Shown here piece by piece: positions 1 to 6,208 of a DNA stretch of 11,708 nucleotides. Within the stretch, counting starts at the first letter, position 1, and every line of letters starts with the position of its first letter. The position numbers and the translations under genes were made by a program. The DNA comes from Elusimicrobiales bacterium. Lineage in GTDB: Bacteria; Elusimicrobiota; Elusimicrobia; Elusimicrobiales; UBA9959. The notes below the pieces were generated by a model. That model did no database searches, was not told where the DNA came from, and saw only the letters and a list, made by a program, of their open reading frames with translations. The stretch covers positions 1-11,708 of the forward strand of contig JAOAEH010000036.1 in NCBI GenBank assembly GCA_026416895.1, read 5' to 3'.

Positions 1-875
1 TCCCACTTTTCAGGCACATTATCAAAAGCGGATTTAAACTGATAAGCAAAAGTTTTCTTATAATCGACATATGATATATCAATATAAGTAATATGATAGT
101 AAATAAAGCCAGCTATAACTATAAATAAAGTGCTTGATATTTGCTCAATAGCGAAAAAACCTTTTGTATCATAAATAGCACCTTTAGGTCTTGTGTTTTT
201 ATAATAATTCATTATATATAGCCTTATACTATATGCAACCAAATAAAAAGTTAATATAGTCATAGCAGCTTTATTACGAATAAAATCAAAATCTCCGGGA
301 TTTACTTTAAAAAACTCAATTTTCTCTATACCCAGAAAACTTCCTTCTCCTATCTTTATTTTTACAAACAACTGAACACTTAAAGCTAATATTGCAAATA
401 TAGCCCCAATGTTTTCTTCCCAGTACACTTTCTTTTTTAATATACCTTGCCATATCTGAATTTGATCTATTATTCTGCTTATTATTATTATACTTGCTCT
501 CATAATTATCATTGCAACCATTACTGATATTGGTAAAGTATACATAAGTGTAGTTGTAGGTATTATTACAGCTGTACATATACCAGAGGGAATAATATAG
601 AGAAACTCTTTAGGCATATTTATTCCCAAAAACTTTATATATGTTGATGATTTAAATTTATACCATCCCCATAATAAAACGACTAAATTACATATTAACA
701 TTCCTCCTATTGTATTATAAACTGTAAAAACTGTTCCCCCAACTCCATAAATCTTTTCTAATACCTTCGTAAGCATTGTGTATATAATGTATAACCCAAA
801 ATATAACACAGAGTATTGAATAAGTCTTTCAGTTGAACCATCCTCTGTTTTTCCAAATATAGAAAAAAATTTCAT
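1..875 (-). CDS. Polytopic membrane protein, C-terminus beyond the window
   Basis: The frame is open from an ATG at 875 to the left edge, giving 291 codons with no stop, so the C-terminus is missing. The start is supported by GGAGG at 880-884, four bases upstream. About seven hydrophobic segments are visible, near residues 20-36, 47-70, 91-112, 115-136, 156-172, 203-221 and 246-265. Between them lie basic or charged loops, for example around residues 138-155 (QIQIWQGILKKKVYWEEN) and 222-240. The TTTLMYTLPISVMVAMIIMR stretch (residues 107-126) resembles the Pro-containing, small-residue helices of EamA/DMT-type transporters, but that is only an impression and I do not recognise the family. It begins 16 bases after the stop of the response-regulator gene, so the two are probably co-transcribed. 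I infer an inner-membrane location; substrate and function are unknown. Confidence 0.82.
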   Translation of the reverse strand, partial: MKFFSIFGKTEDGSTERLIQYSVLYFGLYIIYTMLTKVLEKIYGVGGTVFTVYNTIGGMLICNLVVLLWGWYKFKSSTYIKFLGINMPKEFLYIIPSGICTAVIIPTTTLMYTLPISVMVAMIIMRASIIIISRIIDQIQIWQGILKKKVYWEENIGAIFAILALSVQLFVKIKIGEGSFLGIEKIEFFKVNPGDFDFIRNKAAMTILTFYLVAYSIRLYIMNYYKNTRPKGAIYDTKGFFAIEQISSTLFIVIAGFIYYHITYIDISYVDYKKTFAYQFKSAFDNVPEKW

Positions 876-891
876 TAAACCTCCAGATTTA

Positions 892-1290
892 TTACCTTTT
901 AATGGGATATTTTGAAGTTATCCTTATTATACGAGACTTAAGCTCCTCTATATCAAATGGTTTTATTACATAATCAACAGCTCCAAATAACAAAGCATCG
1001 TTTAAAGTAGCAGCATCAGAAAGCCCACTAACCGCAACTACAGGTATTTTTCCAAGTTTATCTGATGATCTTATCTCTCTTATAAAAGTTATTCCATCGA
1101 TATAAGGCATCATTATATCCATAAGAATTATATTAGGAAGTTCAGATTCCTTGACATCATCTAGATATTTTTTTGCTTTTTTAGGATCATCAAAAGTAAC
1201 TACATCAAAACTAATTAAACCATTTTTATACATTTCAAGAATTGTTTCATCATCATCAATTGCTACTACTTTAATTTTTTTTGTTTCCAT
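892..1290 (-). CDS. Single-domain (CheY-like) response regulator
   Basis: The 132-residue product is a receiver domain only, with no output domain. The acidic pocket is at D12-D14 (IDDD), the likely phospho-acceptor is D58 (MDIMMP), the switch Ser is S88 (AVSGLS), and the conserved Lys is K110 in the KPF motif. All canonical phosphorylation residues are present. The protein should therefore accept phosphate from a histidine kinase and act by protein-protein contact, as CheY, Spo0F or DivK do. No kinase lies in the window. The next gene on the same strand is the membrane protein 16 bases downstream. The start at 1290 has only a weak AAGG directly next to the ATG. Its target cannot be deduced; chemotaxis, phosphorelay and regulation of the membrane partner are all possible. 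Confidence 0.93.
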   Translation of the reverse strand: METKKIKVVAIDDDETILEMYKNGLISFDVVTFDDPKKAKKYLDDVKESELPNIILMDIMMPYIDGITFIREIRSSDKLGKIPVVAVSGLSDAATLNDALLFGAVDYVIKPFDIEELKSRIIRITSKYPIKR

Positions 1291-1340
1291 ACCTTATTAT
1301 TTTACATAAATTTTTATAAAATTTAGTTATAAATATAAAT
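1291..1340. promoter_or_regulatory. Divergent intergenic region with probable promoters
   Basis: These 50 bases separate the minus-strand response-regulator gene from the plus-strand aro cluster and must hold at least the aro promoter unless transcription starts further upstream. On the plus strand TATAAA at 1328-1333 would place a transcription start at about 1340, essentially on the ATG at 1341, suggesting a leaderless first cistron. A second TATAAA lies at 1315-1320. No good -35 hexamer is visible for either. On the minus strand TAAAAT (1299-1304) is a possible -10 for the regulator gene. The stretch is so AT-rich that -10-like hexamers are expected by chance, so exact boxes are tentative. 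Confidence 0.4.
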
Positions 1341-1607
1341 ATGAATAAAAGTAGTATCAACTGTTTATTAAAACTTAGAAAAAAAATAGACTCTATAGAT
1401 AACAAAATTATAAACCTCTTATTGAAAAGATTTAATAACGTTAAAAAAATTGGAGAAATAAAGAAAAGAAATTCTATTCCAATTAGAGATATAACAAGAG
1501 AAAAAGAAATACTTCAAAAATGTGAAAAAATTTCTGAAGAATATAAAAAGTATTTAAAGAAAATATATTTAGAAATAATCAACTCTTCAATAAAAATTCA
1601 AGAATGA
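1341..1607 (+). CDS. Chorismate mutase, AroQ class
   Basis: This 88-residue all-helical AroQ-type mutase converts chorismate to prephenate, the first step towards Phe and Tyr. Aligned by eye to the E. coli PheA mutase domain, every active-site position is kept: R13 (LRKKID), R30, K41, D50, R53 and E54 (RDITRE), S83 and Q87. There is no dehydratase, dehydrogenase or fused DAHP synthase domain. The stop overlaps the next start by ATGA (1604-1607). In several bacteria a mutase of this class is fused to the N-terminus of type I-beta DAHP synthase and gives it prephenate/chorismate feedback; here the same pair are adjacent separate cistrons. No Shine-Dalgarno precedes the ATG, and a TATAAA lies 7 bases upstream. 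The symbol is left blank because aroQ is also used for type II dehydroquinase. Confidence 0.93.
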   Translation: MNKSSINCLLKLRKKIDSIDNKIINLLLKRFNNVKKIGEIKKRNSIPIRDITREKEILQKCEKISEEYKKYLKKIYLEIINSSIKIQE

Positions 1608-2548
1608 AAATATATTTTAACAAAAACAAAGAAAACATAATAAAAATTCTAAAAAAAGAAATAAAAGGTATAGAAATTATAGACAAGATAGAATACTTAG
1701 AAGTTAAGAAATTCAAAAAAGGTTATATATCTAATTTTATTCCAAAAATAAATGCCGTTGAAGGTGTTATAAAAATAGAAACAGAACTCAATGAAATTGT
1801 TCCTATTATCTGTAGTAATAATTTTTACTTTAAAAAACCTTTTAACTCCCTAGAAAAATTCATAATTGCAGGACCTTGTGTTATAAATGATTTTGAGGAA
1901 TTTGAAAAAACTATTTTAAAACTATTAAACCTTAACATAAAAATAATTCGAAGTCCTTTATTTAAACCTAGGTCTTCCCCCTATGCTTGGGAAGGCTTTG
2001 GGATTGAGGGAATAACAAAGCTTTTATTTTTAAAAAAGAGATATAAATTTATCTCAGTAATGGAAATTCTTGATGTAAGAATTCTAGACAAAGTAAATGA
2101 AGTATGTGATATAATTCAGATAGGTGCAAGAAATATGAGAAATTATGTTCTTCTAAAGGAAGCTGCAAAAACTCACAAAATTACTTTACTAAAAAGACAT
2201 CCATACTCAACTCTAAAAGAATTTTTACTTTCAGCAGAATATCTAGCAAAATATGGTTCAAAGAAAATAATCTTATGCGAAAGAGGTGATAGCTTTTCTG
2301 ATGGAACCCCATCAATTAATTTGAATATTATAATGGAAATAAAGAAAAACTTTAAAATACCAATTATAGCAGACGTTAGTCATTCAGCTAAAAAATCAAA
2401 AAAGGTTATAGATTTTGCATTAAAATCATATAAGATAGCTGATGGGATTATGATTGAAGTTATGGAAAATCCAAAAAGATCTCCAATAGATACCTCACAG
2501 GTTATCGGAATAGAAGAGTTTAAAGAACTTCTTGCTAAATTAAAATGA
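1604..2548 (+). CDS. aroF: 3-deoxy-7-phosphoheptulonate (DAHP) synthase, type I-beta
   Basis: The enzyme condenses PEP with erythrose 4-phosphate, the entry step of the shikimate pathway. The 314 residues comprise an N-terminal segment of about 80 residues, comparable to the ferredoxin-like regulatory domain of Thermotoga DAHP synthase, and a TIM-barrel domain from about residue 85. Visible motifs are the metal Cys in AGPC (C92), KPRSS at 121-125 (erythrose-4-phosphate side), QIGARN at 172-177, LLKR at 195-198, CERG at 225-228, ADVSH with metal His H260, E285 and D296. Unusually, GPCVI and CERGDSF resemble the sister enzyme KDO-8-phosphate synthase, and the usual IRTFE/RNTLD segment is missing. 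KPRSS rather than the KdsA KANRSS motif, together with the aro context, decides for DAHP synthase. It overlaps both neighbours by ATGA. Confidence 0.9.
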   Translation: MKIYFNKNKENIIKILKKEIKGIEIIDKIEYLEVKKFKKGYISNFIPKINAVEGVIKIETELNEIVPIICSNNFYFKKPFNSLEKFIIAGPCVINDFEEFEKTILKLLNLNIKIIRSPLFKPRSSPYAWEGFGIEGITKLLFLKKRYKFISVMEILDVRILDKVNEVCDIIQIGARNMRNYVLLKEAAKTHKITLLKRHPYSTLKEFLLSAEYLAKYGSKKIILCERGDSFSDGTPSINLNIIMEIKKNFKIPIIADVSHSAKKSKKVIDFALKSYKIADGIMIEVMENPKRSPIDTSQVIGIEEFKELLAKLK

Positions 2549-3339
2549 AAATAGGACTCATTGGTAATCCTTTAAAAAAATCTCTGTCTCCACTTTTGTA
2601 TAAAGTTATTTATGAAGTATGTAATTTTAAAACTGATTTTTACTTGTTAGAAACTCAAGATTTAATTTCAACAATAAATAAAACCATTAAAGATGGTTTT
2701 TCAGGCTTTTTTTTAACTATACCTTACAAAGATAAAATTCTAAATATTACAGTTAATGATTTTTTAGTAGATAAAACTGGCAGTTTAAACTGTGTTAGAA
2801 TAGAAAGTAAAAATCTTTACGCTACAAATACAGATTACTTAGCTCTTAAAAAACTAATAGAAAAAAAATCTATAGACTTAAATGATAAAAGTATTACTGT
2901 TTTAGGAAGAGGAGCTACAGCTAAAACTGTTTTAGCTTTGTTACTTGAAAAAAAAGTAAAGAAAATAGACATATTGGTTAGAGATTTAGATAAAAAAATA
3001 GAATTCAAAAAACATTCGGAAAATATAAATTTTTTAGATATTAACAAAGTATCTAAAATAGATTCAGACCTACTTATAAATGCAACCCCTTTAGGAATGT
3101 ATGAAAAATTTCCAAAAATAGAAATAAATGCTAAGATTGTTATAGATTTTGCATATCTAGCTACAGACACATATTTGGTTAAATATGCAAAAGAAAATGA
3201 AATTCTTTTTATTGAAGGCAAAGAAATACTTGTTATGCAAAGTTTATTAGGATTAAGACATATATTTAATAAAGACCTAACAAATAAATTTGAAGAAATT
3301 TTATGTATATTTTTAAAAAAATCATTGGGGGAGGTATGA
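2545..3339 (+). CDS. aroE: Shikimate dehydrogenase
   Basis: The product catalyses NADPH-dependent reduction of 3-dehydroshikimate to shikimate. Its 264 residues are close to the family norm. The substrate domain shows IGNPLKKSLSP (S13, S15), LTIPYK with the catalytic Lys K62, N82 and NTD with catalytic D97. The nucleotide domain has a variant glycine loop, LGRGATAK (120-127), in place of the usual GAGGA, and VRDLDK (145-150) at the place that normally selects NADP. Further on are INATPLGM (178-185), a DFAY...T segment and Q232 in the last substrate-binding helix. The start overlaps the aroF stop by ATGA and lacks a Shine-Dalgarno; its own stop overlaps the aroC start in the same way. The variant glycine loop is the main oddity and leaves cofactor preference open. 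Confidence 0.93.
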   Translation: MKIGLIGNPLKKSLSPLLYKVIYEVCNFKTDFYLLETQDLISTINKTIKDGFSGFFLTIPYKDKILNITVNDFLVDKTGSLNCVRIESKNLYATNTDYLALKKLIEKKSIDLNDKSITVLGRGATAKTVLALLLEKKVKKIDILVRDLDKKIEFKKHSENINFLDINKVSKIDSDLLINATPLGMYEKFPKIEINAKIVIDFAYLATDTYLVKYAKENEILFIEGKEILVMQSLLGLRHIFNKDLTNKFEEILCIFLKKSLGEV

Positions 3340-4283
3340 ACTATCTTACTGCTGGGGACTCTCATGGCAAATATATTTGTGGAATAATAGATGGCATTCC
3401 ATCTGGTATAAGTATAGATGAAGAATATATAAAAAAAGCACTTGCAAAAAGAAGGAGTTTGGCTGGAAGAAGCATTAGGCAAAATATTGAAAAAGACGAT
3501 TTTGAGATAATATCTGGAATATATAAAAACAAAACTACAGGAATGCCTATTTGTATAATTATCAAAAATAAATCAAATAAAAGATATCCAAACAAATTTA
3601 TACCACTTCATGGAGAATACTTTGGTGCTTTAAAATACAAACATGATGATTATTCTATAGCGAGAGAAAGATTATCACAAAGAGAAACAGCAATAAGGGT
3701 CGCCTTATTTTGTTTTACTAGAAAAATGCTAGAAGATCTAGATATAAAAATAGAATCTAAAGTTATAAGTTGTTATGGAATAAAAGATGAGACTAAATTT
3801 GATAAATTAATAAAAAAATTTTCGAAAGAAGGGAATAGTTTTGGAGGTATTTTTGAAGTTAAAATAAAAAATATAATACCAGGGCTAGGAAGTTTTTCGC
3901 AAGGTTGTGATAGACTCCAATCAAAAATCTCCGCTATTTTATTTAGTATTGGATCTATAAAAGGAGTTGAATTTGGCAAAGGTTTTAGTCTACAAAAATT
4001 TAGTTCTACTGAATTGCTAAAAAATCCCAATTTTTTAGGTGGAATTGAGGGAGGAATTTCTCGAGGTGATGATATAATAATAAGAGCTGTAACGCGTCCA
4101 CTTGCTGCCGTCAGTTTAATAGATAATGAAAGTATAAGTGATACTACTTCAGTTTTTACTGCTGCATATATATCTGAATTTTTAGTAAGTTATGTCTTAG
4201 CTTCCGAGATAATTAAAAAATTTGGTTCAGATATTTTTGAGGATATAAAAAATTCTTATAACAAGTGGAAAAAAAATCTATGA
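3336..4283 (+). CDS. aroC: Chorismate synthase, short divergent form
   Basis: The product converts EPSP to chorismate with reduced FMN. The start is set at 3336, not at the in-frame ATG at 3303, because the family begins with the AGDSHG motif (here residues 6-11, with S9 and H10), because ATGA at 3336-3339 couples it to aroE, and because GGGGGAGG sits just upstream (spaced only 1 base). Conserved features are RR at 39-40 with GR at 44-45, RQNIEKDD, H92, the SQRETAIRVA helix, GLGSF, KGVEFGKGF and GGIEGGISRGD. At 315 residues it is shorter than usual (about 360-390). RPGHAD is replaced by IPLHGE, the segment around residues 254-268 is about a dozen residues shorter than usual, and the usual RHDPC/RSDVCAV becomes ISDTTSV (D269 kept). 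It is probably active but divergent. Confidence 0.9.
   Translation: MNYLTAGDSHGKYICGIIDGIPSGISIDEEYIKKALAKRRSLAGRSIRQNIEKDDFEIISGIYKNKTTGMPICIIIKNKSNKRYPNKFIPLHGEYFGALKYKHDDYSIARERLSQRETAIRVALFCFTRKMLEDLDIKIESKVISCYGIKDETKFDKLIKKFSKEGNSFGGIFEVKIKNIIPGLGSFSQGCDRLQSKISAILFSIGSIKGVEFGKGFSLQKFSSTELLKNPNFLGGIEGGISRGDDIIIRAVTRPLAAVSLIDNESISDTTSVFTAAYISEFLVSYVLASEIIKKFGSDIFEDIKNSYNKWKKNL
4269..4276 (+). other. A8 homopolymer at the aroC/aroK junction, potential slippage site
   Basis: Eight adenines lie in the last codons of aroC (TGG AAA AAA AAT CTA TGA). Adding one A in the transcript, or a -1 ribosomal shift on the AAA codons, bypasses the aroC stop. Reading then continues AAA TCT ATG into the aroK frame, giving an AroC-AroK fusion. 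The reading-frame relation is directly seen; use of the site is inference. Confidence 0.4.
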
Positions 4284-4789
4284 AAATAATTTTATATGGT
4301 TTTATGGCATCAGGAAAAACTACTATAGGAAAAGCATTTGCAAAAAGAATTGGTTTCAAATTTTATGATACAGACAAAACTATTGAAAAAAGATTAAAAA
4401 TTTCAGTTTATGATTTTATAAAAACATATGGTATAAAAAAATTCAGATATACGGAAAAGAGAATATTAAATGAACTTTTAAATATGAATGACAATTTAGT
4501 AATATCTTGTGGAGGAGGAATCTTTCCAAAAGGAAAGACAAATAAAGATATAATAGAAGTTTTTATTGATACTCCTTATGAAATTATTTCTAAGAGATTT
4601 AGAAAAGCATCAAAAACTAGACCAATACTACGAAAATTAATTAATTCTCCAAATTCGATAAAAAGACTTTACAACAAAAGATTAAATTTTTACAAAAAAG
4701 CAAGATATTCTATTAATGAAAAAGATCTAAAAAAATCGGTTACAAAATTAATAGATATTTATGAAAAGCTTACTGATAAAAATAAATAA
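4280..4789 (+). CDS. aroK: Shikimate kinase
   Basis: The product phosphorylates shikimate at the 3-hydroxyl with ATP. The 169-residue protein has the P-loop GFMASGKTT (7-15), the shikimate-binding DTD motif (D32), FRYTE with R56 and E59, the GGG motif at 78-80, and a lid segment around KASKTRP with R114, followed by the RLNFYKKARY helix typical of the family. All expected binding residues are present. The start at 4280 is chosen because it gives the ATGA overlap with aroC and puts the P-loop at the usual distance; a GTG at 4265 in the same frame would add five residues. The C-terminal coding region overlaps the aroB start by 29 bases. Confidence 0.93.
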   Translation: MKIILYGFMASGKTTIGKAFAKRIGFKFYDTDKTIEKRLKISVYDFIKTYGIKKFRYTEKRILNELLNMNDNLVISCGGGIFPKGKTNKDIIEVFIDTPYEIISKRFRKASKTRPILRKLINSPNSIKRLYNKRLNFYKKARYSINEKDLKKSVTKLIDIYEKLTDKNK

Positions 4790-5798
4790 GAAAACTAGTA
4801 TTTATATAACCAAAACGCCTCACAAAATATTGCGCAAAAAATATCCACAAAAAAAGAAATTTCTTATTTGTGATGAAAAAACAGAAAGTTTTTTAAACTA
4901 TAAATTTGAAAAAATTCTCAGATTAAAATCAGACAAAAAAAACAGTTTAACACTTAATCAGATATTAAAATTTTTTTTCCAAAATAATGTGGATAGAAAT
5001 TCTTTAATAGTTATACTAGGTGGTGGAAAAATTAGTGATATTTGTGGTTTTGCTTGTTCTATATGGATGAGAGGAATAGATTATATTATAATTCCCACCA
5101 CTTTTCTTTCACAAATAGATGCATCTATCGGAGGCAAAACAGCTATAGATTGGTTTGGAATTAGAAATTTAATTGGTTCTTTCCACTTTCCCATTGGAGT
5201 TATAATTAATCCATTATTTACTTTAAACCAAGATTATTATACTTATACTCAAGCCATAGGAGAATTATTTAAATATATCATAATAACTGATACCAAAACA
5301 TCCAAAAATCTTTACAATATCATGCCTAAAATAATTTCAAGAGATAAAAACGCTCTATTTGAATGCATTGAAAAATGCATTGACTTTAAGATATCTATTA
5401 TCAAAAAAGATCCATTAGATTTAAAAGGCATAAGAGAAATATTAAACTTCGGACACACACCAGCTCACGCAATTGAATCCCTATATAAAATCCCACATGG
5501 AGATTCTGTTTTTTATGGCTGCATTTTTGAATTGATGCTTTCAAAAAAACTTGGTTTATTAAATGAATCCCTTTTTAAATATTACTTGTCAGTAATTAAA
5601 ATTTATAATCCCAAGTTCCAATTTCAAAATGATAGATTTGATGAATTTTACAATAAACTCAAATATGACAAGAAAAATAAATCTACAGAGAATGTTTTTT
5701 TAGTAAAAACTACCGAAGGAATAAAAAAAGTTTTTAACATTGAAAAAAATATTTTAAAAGAATTATGGAGAAAATTATGCAAAAAAGAATTCTCATAA
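4761..5798 (+). CDS. aroB: 3-dehydroquinate synthase
   Basis: The enzyme converts DAHP to 3-dehydroquinate using NAD and a divalent metal, normally zinc. The 345 residues are near the family length. The nucleotide region carries LGGGKISDICGF (86-97) and IPTTFLSQIDASIGGKTAID (111-130), followed by GSFHFP. The metal ligands are visible as E168 (GELFKY), H232 in LNFGHTPAHAIE and H246 in IPHGD; H236 is also kept. Variations are GHTPAHA for the usual GHTFGHA and HGDSVFYG for HGEAVAIG. The first about 70 residues are Lys-rich and poorly conserved. The gene overlaps aroK by 29 bases and the dehydroquinase gene by 22, with no Shine-Dalgarno at its ATG, so translation probably depends on ribosomes already on the message. 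Confidence 0.93.
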   Translation: MKSLLIKINKKTSIYITKTPHKILRKKYPQKKKFLICDEKTESFLNYKFEKILRLKSDKKNSLTLNQILKFFFQNNVDRNSLIVILGGGKISDICGFACSIWMRGIDYIIIPTTFLSQIDASIGGKTAIDWFGIRNLIGSFHFPIGVIINPLFTLNQDYYTYTQAIGELFKYIIITDTKTSKNLYNIMPKIISRDKNALFECIEKCIDFKISIIKKDPLDLKGIREILNFGHTPAHAIESLYKIPHGDSVFYGCIFELMLSKKLGLLNESLFKYYLSVIKIYNPKFQFQNDRFDEFYNKLKYDKKNKSTENVFLVKTTEGIKKVFNIEKNILKELWRKLCKKEFS

Positions 5799-6208
5799 TA
5801 CACGGTCCAAATCTTAATCTTGTTGGTATTAGAGAAAAGGAAATATATGGTGAAATCTCTTTACAAAAAATAAACAAAATAATTAGAGATTACGCTAAAA
5901 AGAATAATGTATTAGTTAAAATATTTCAAGAAAATTGTGAAGGTAAAATTGTTGATATAATTAGCTCACATATTGGAAAAGTAAATTTCTTAATAATAAA
6001 CCCTGGTGCTTTGACTCATTACAGTTACGTTCTTAGAGACTGTATAAAAGGCTGTGGAATACCAACTATAGAAGTTCACCTTTCAAATATAAAAAAAAGA
6101 GAACCTTTTAGAAAAAAATCTGTAATCAAGGATGTATGTATTGCTCAGATATATGGCTTAGGAATAAATTCATATTTGAGAGCAATTGATTTATGTCTAA
6201 GAAAATAA
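5777..6208 (+). CDS. aroQ: 3-dehydroquinate dehydratase, type II
   Basis: The product dehydrates 3-dehydroquinate to 3-dehydroshikimate by the type II (anti-elimination) mechanism; this family is normally a dodecamer. At 143 residues it matches the usual length. All signature blocks are visible: IHGPNLNLVGIRE with R19, the catalytic Tyr Y24 (EIYGE), FQENCEGKIVD (50-60), INPGALTH (74-81), catalytic His H101 in EVHLSN, REPFRKKS with R112, and GLGINSY (127-133). The start at 5777 is preferred over an in-frame ATG at 5765 because GGAG (5767-5770) sits six bases upstream and the protein then begins, as in the family, just before the first strand. It overlaps aroB by 22 bases and aroA by 16. Confidence 0.95.
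   Translation: MQKRILIIHGPNLNLVGIREKEIYGEISLQKINKIIRDYAKKNNVLVKIFQENCEGKIVDIISSHIGKVNFLIINPGALTHYSYVLRDCIKGCGIPTIEVHLSNIKKREPFRKKSVIKDVCIAQIYGLGINSYLRAIDLCLRK

Noticed and set aside
316..579. Minus-strand 87-residue Asn/Tyr-rich reading frame
   Set aside because: It lies entirely inside the membrane-protein frame (875 to 1) in another phase; the Asn/Tyr/Ser composition is typical of a shifted frame in AT-rich DNA, and the membrane-protein frame has a strong SD and clear helices.
1604..2548. KDO-8-phosphate synthase (kdsA)
   Set aside because: GPCVI and CERGxSF are suggestive, but the substrate motif is KPRSS rather than KANRSS, QIGARN is DAHP-synthase-like, and the gene lies between chorismate mutase and aroE with no other DAHP synthase in view.
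3303..3335. N-terminal extension of chorismate synthase from ATG 3303
   Set aside because: It would put 11 residues before the conserved N-terminal AGDSHG segment and overlap aroE by 37 nt; the ATGA overlap at 3336 matches the other junctions.
2835..3482. Minus-strand 215-residue open frame opposite aroE and aroC
   Set aside because: It is antisense to two well-supported enzymes, rich in Phe/Ile/Ser as expected from the complement of Lys/Glu codons, and shows no motifs.
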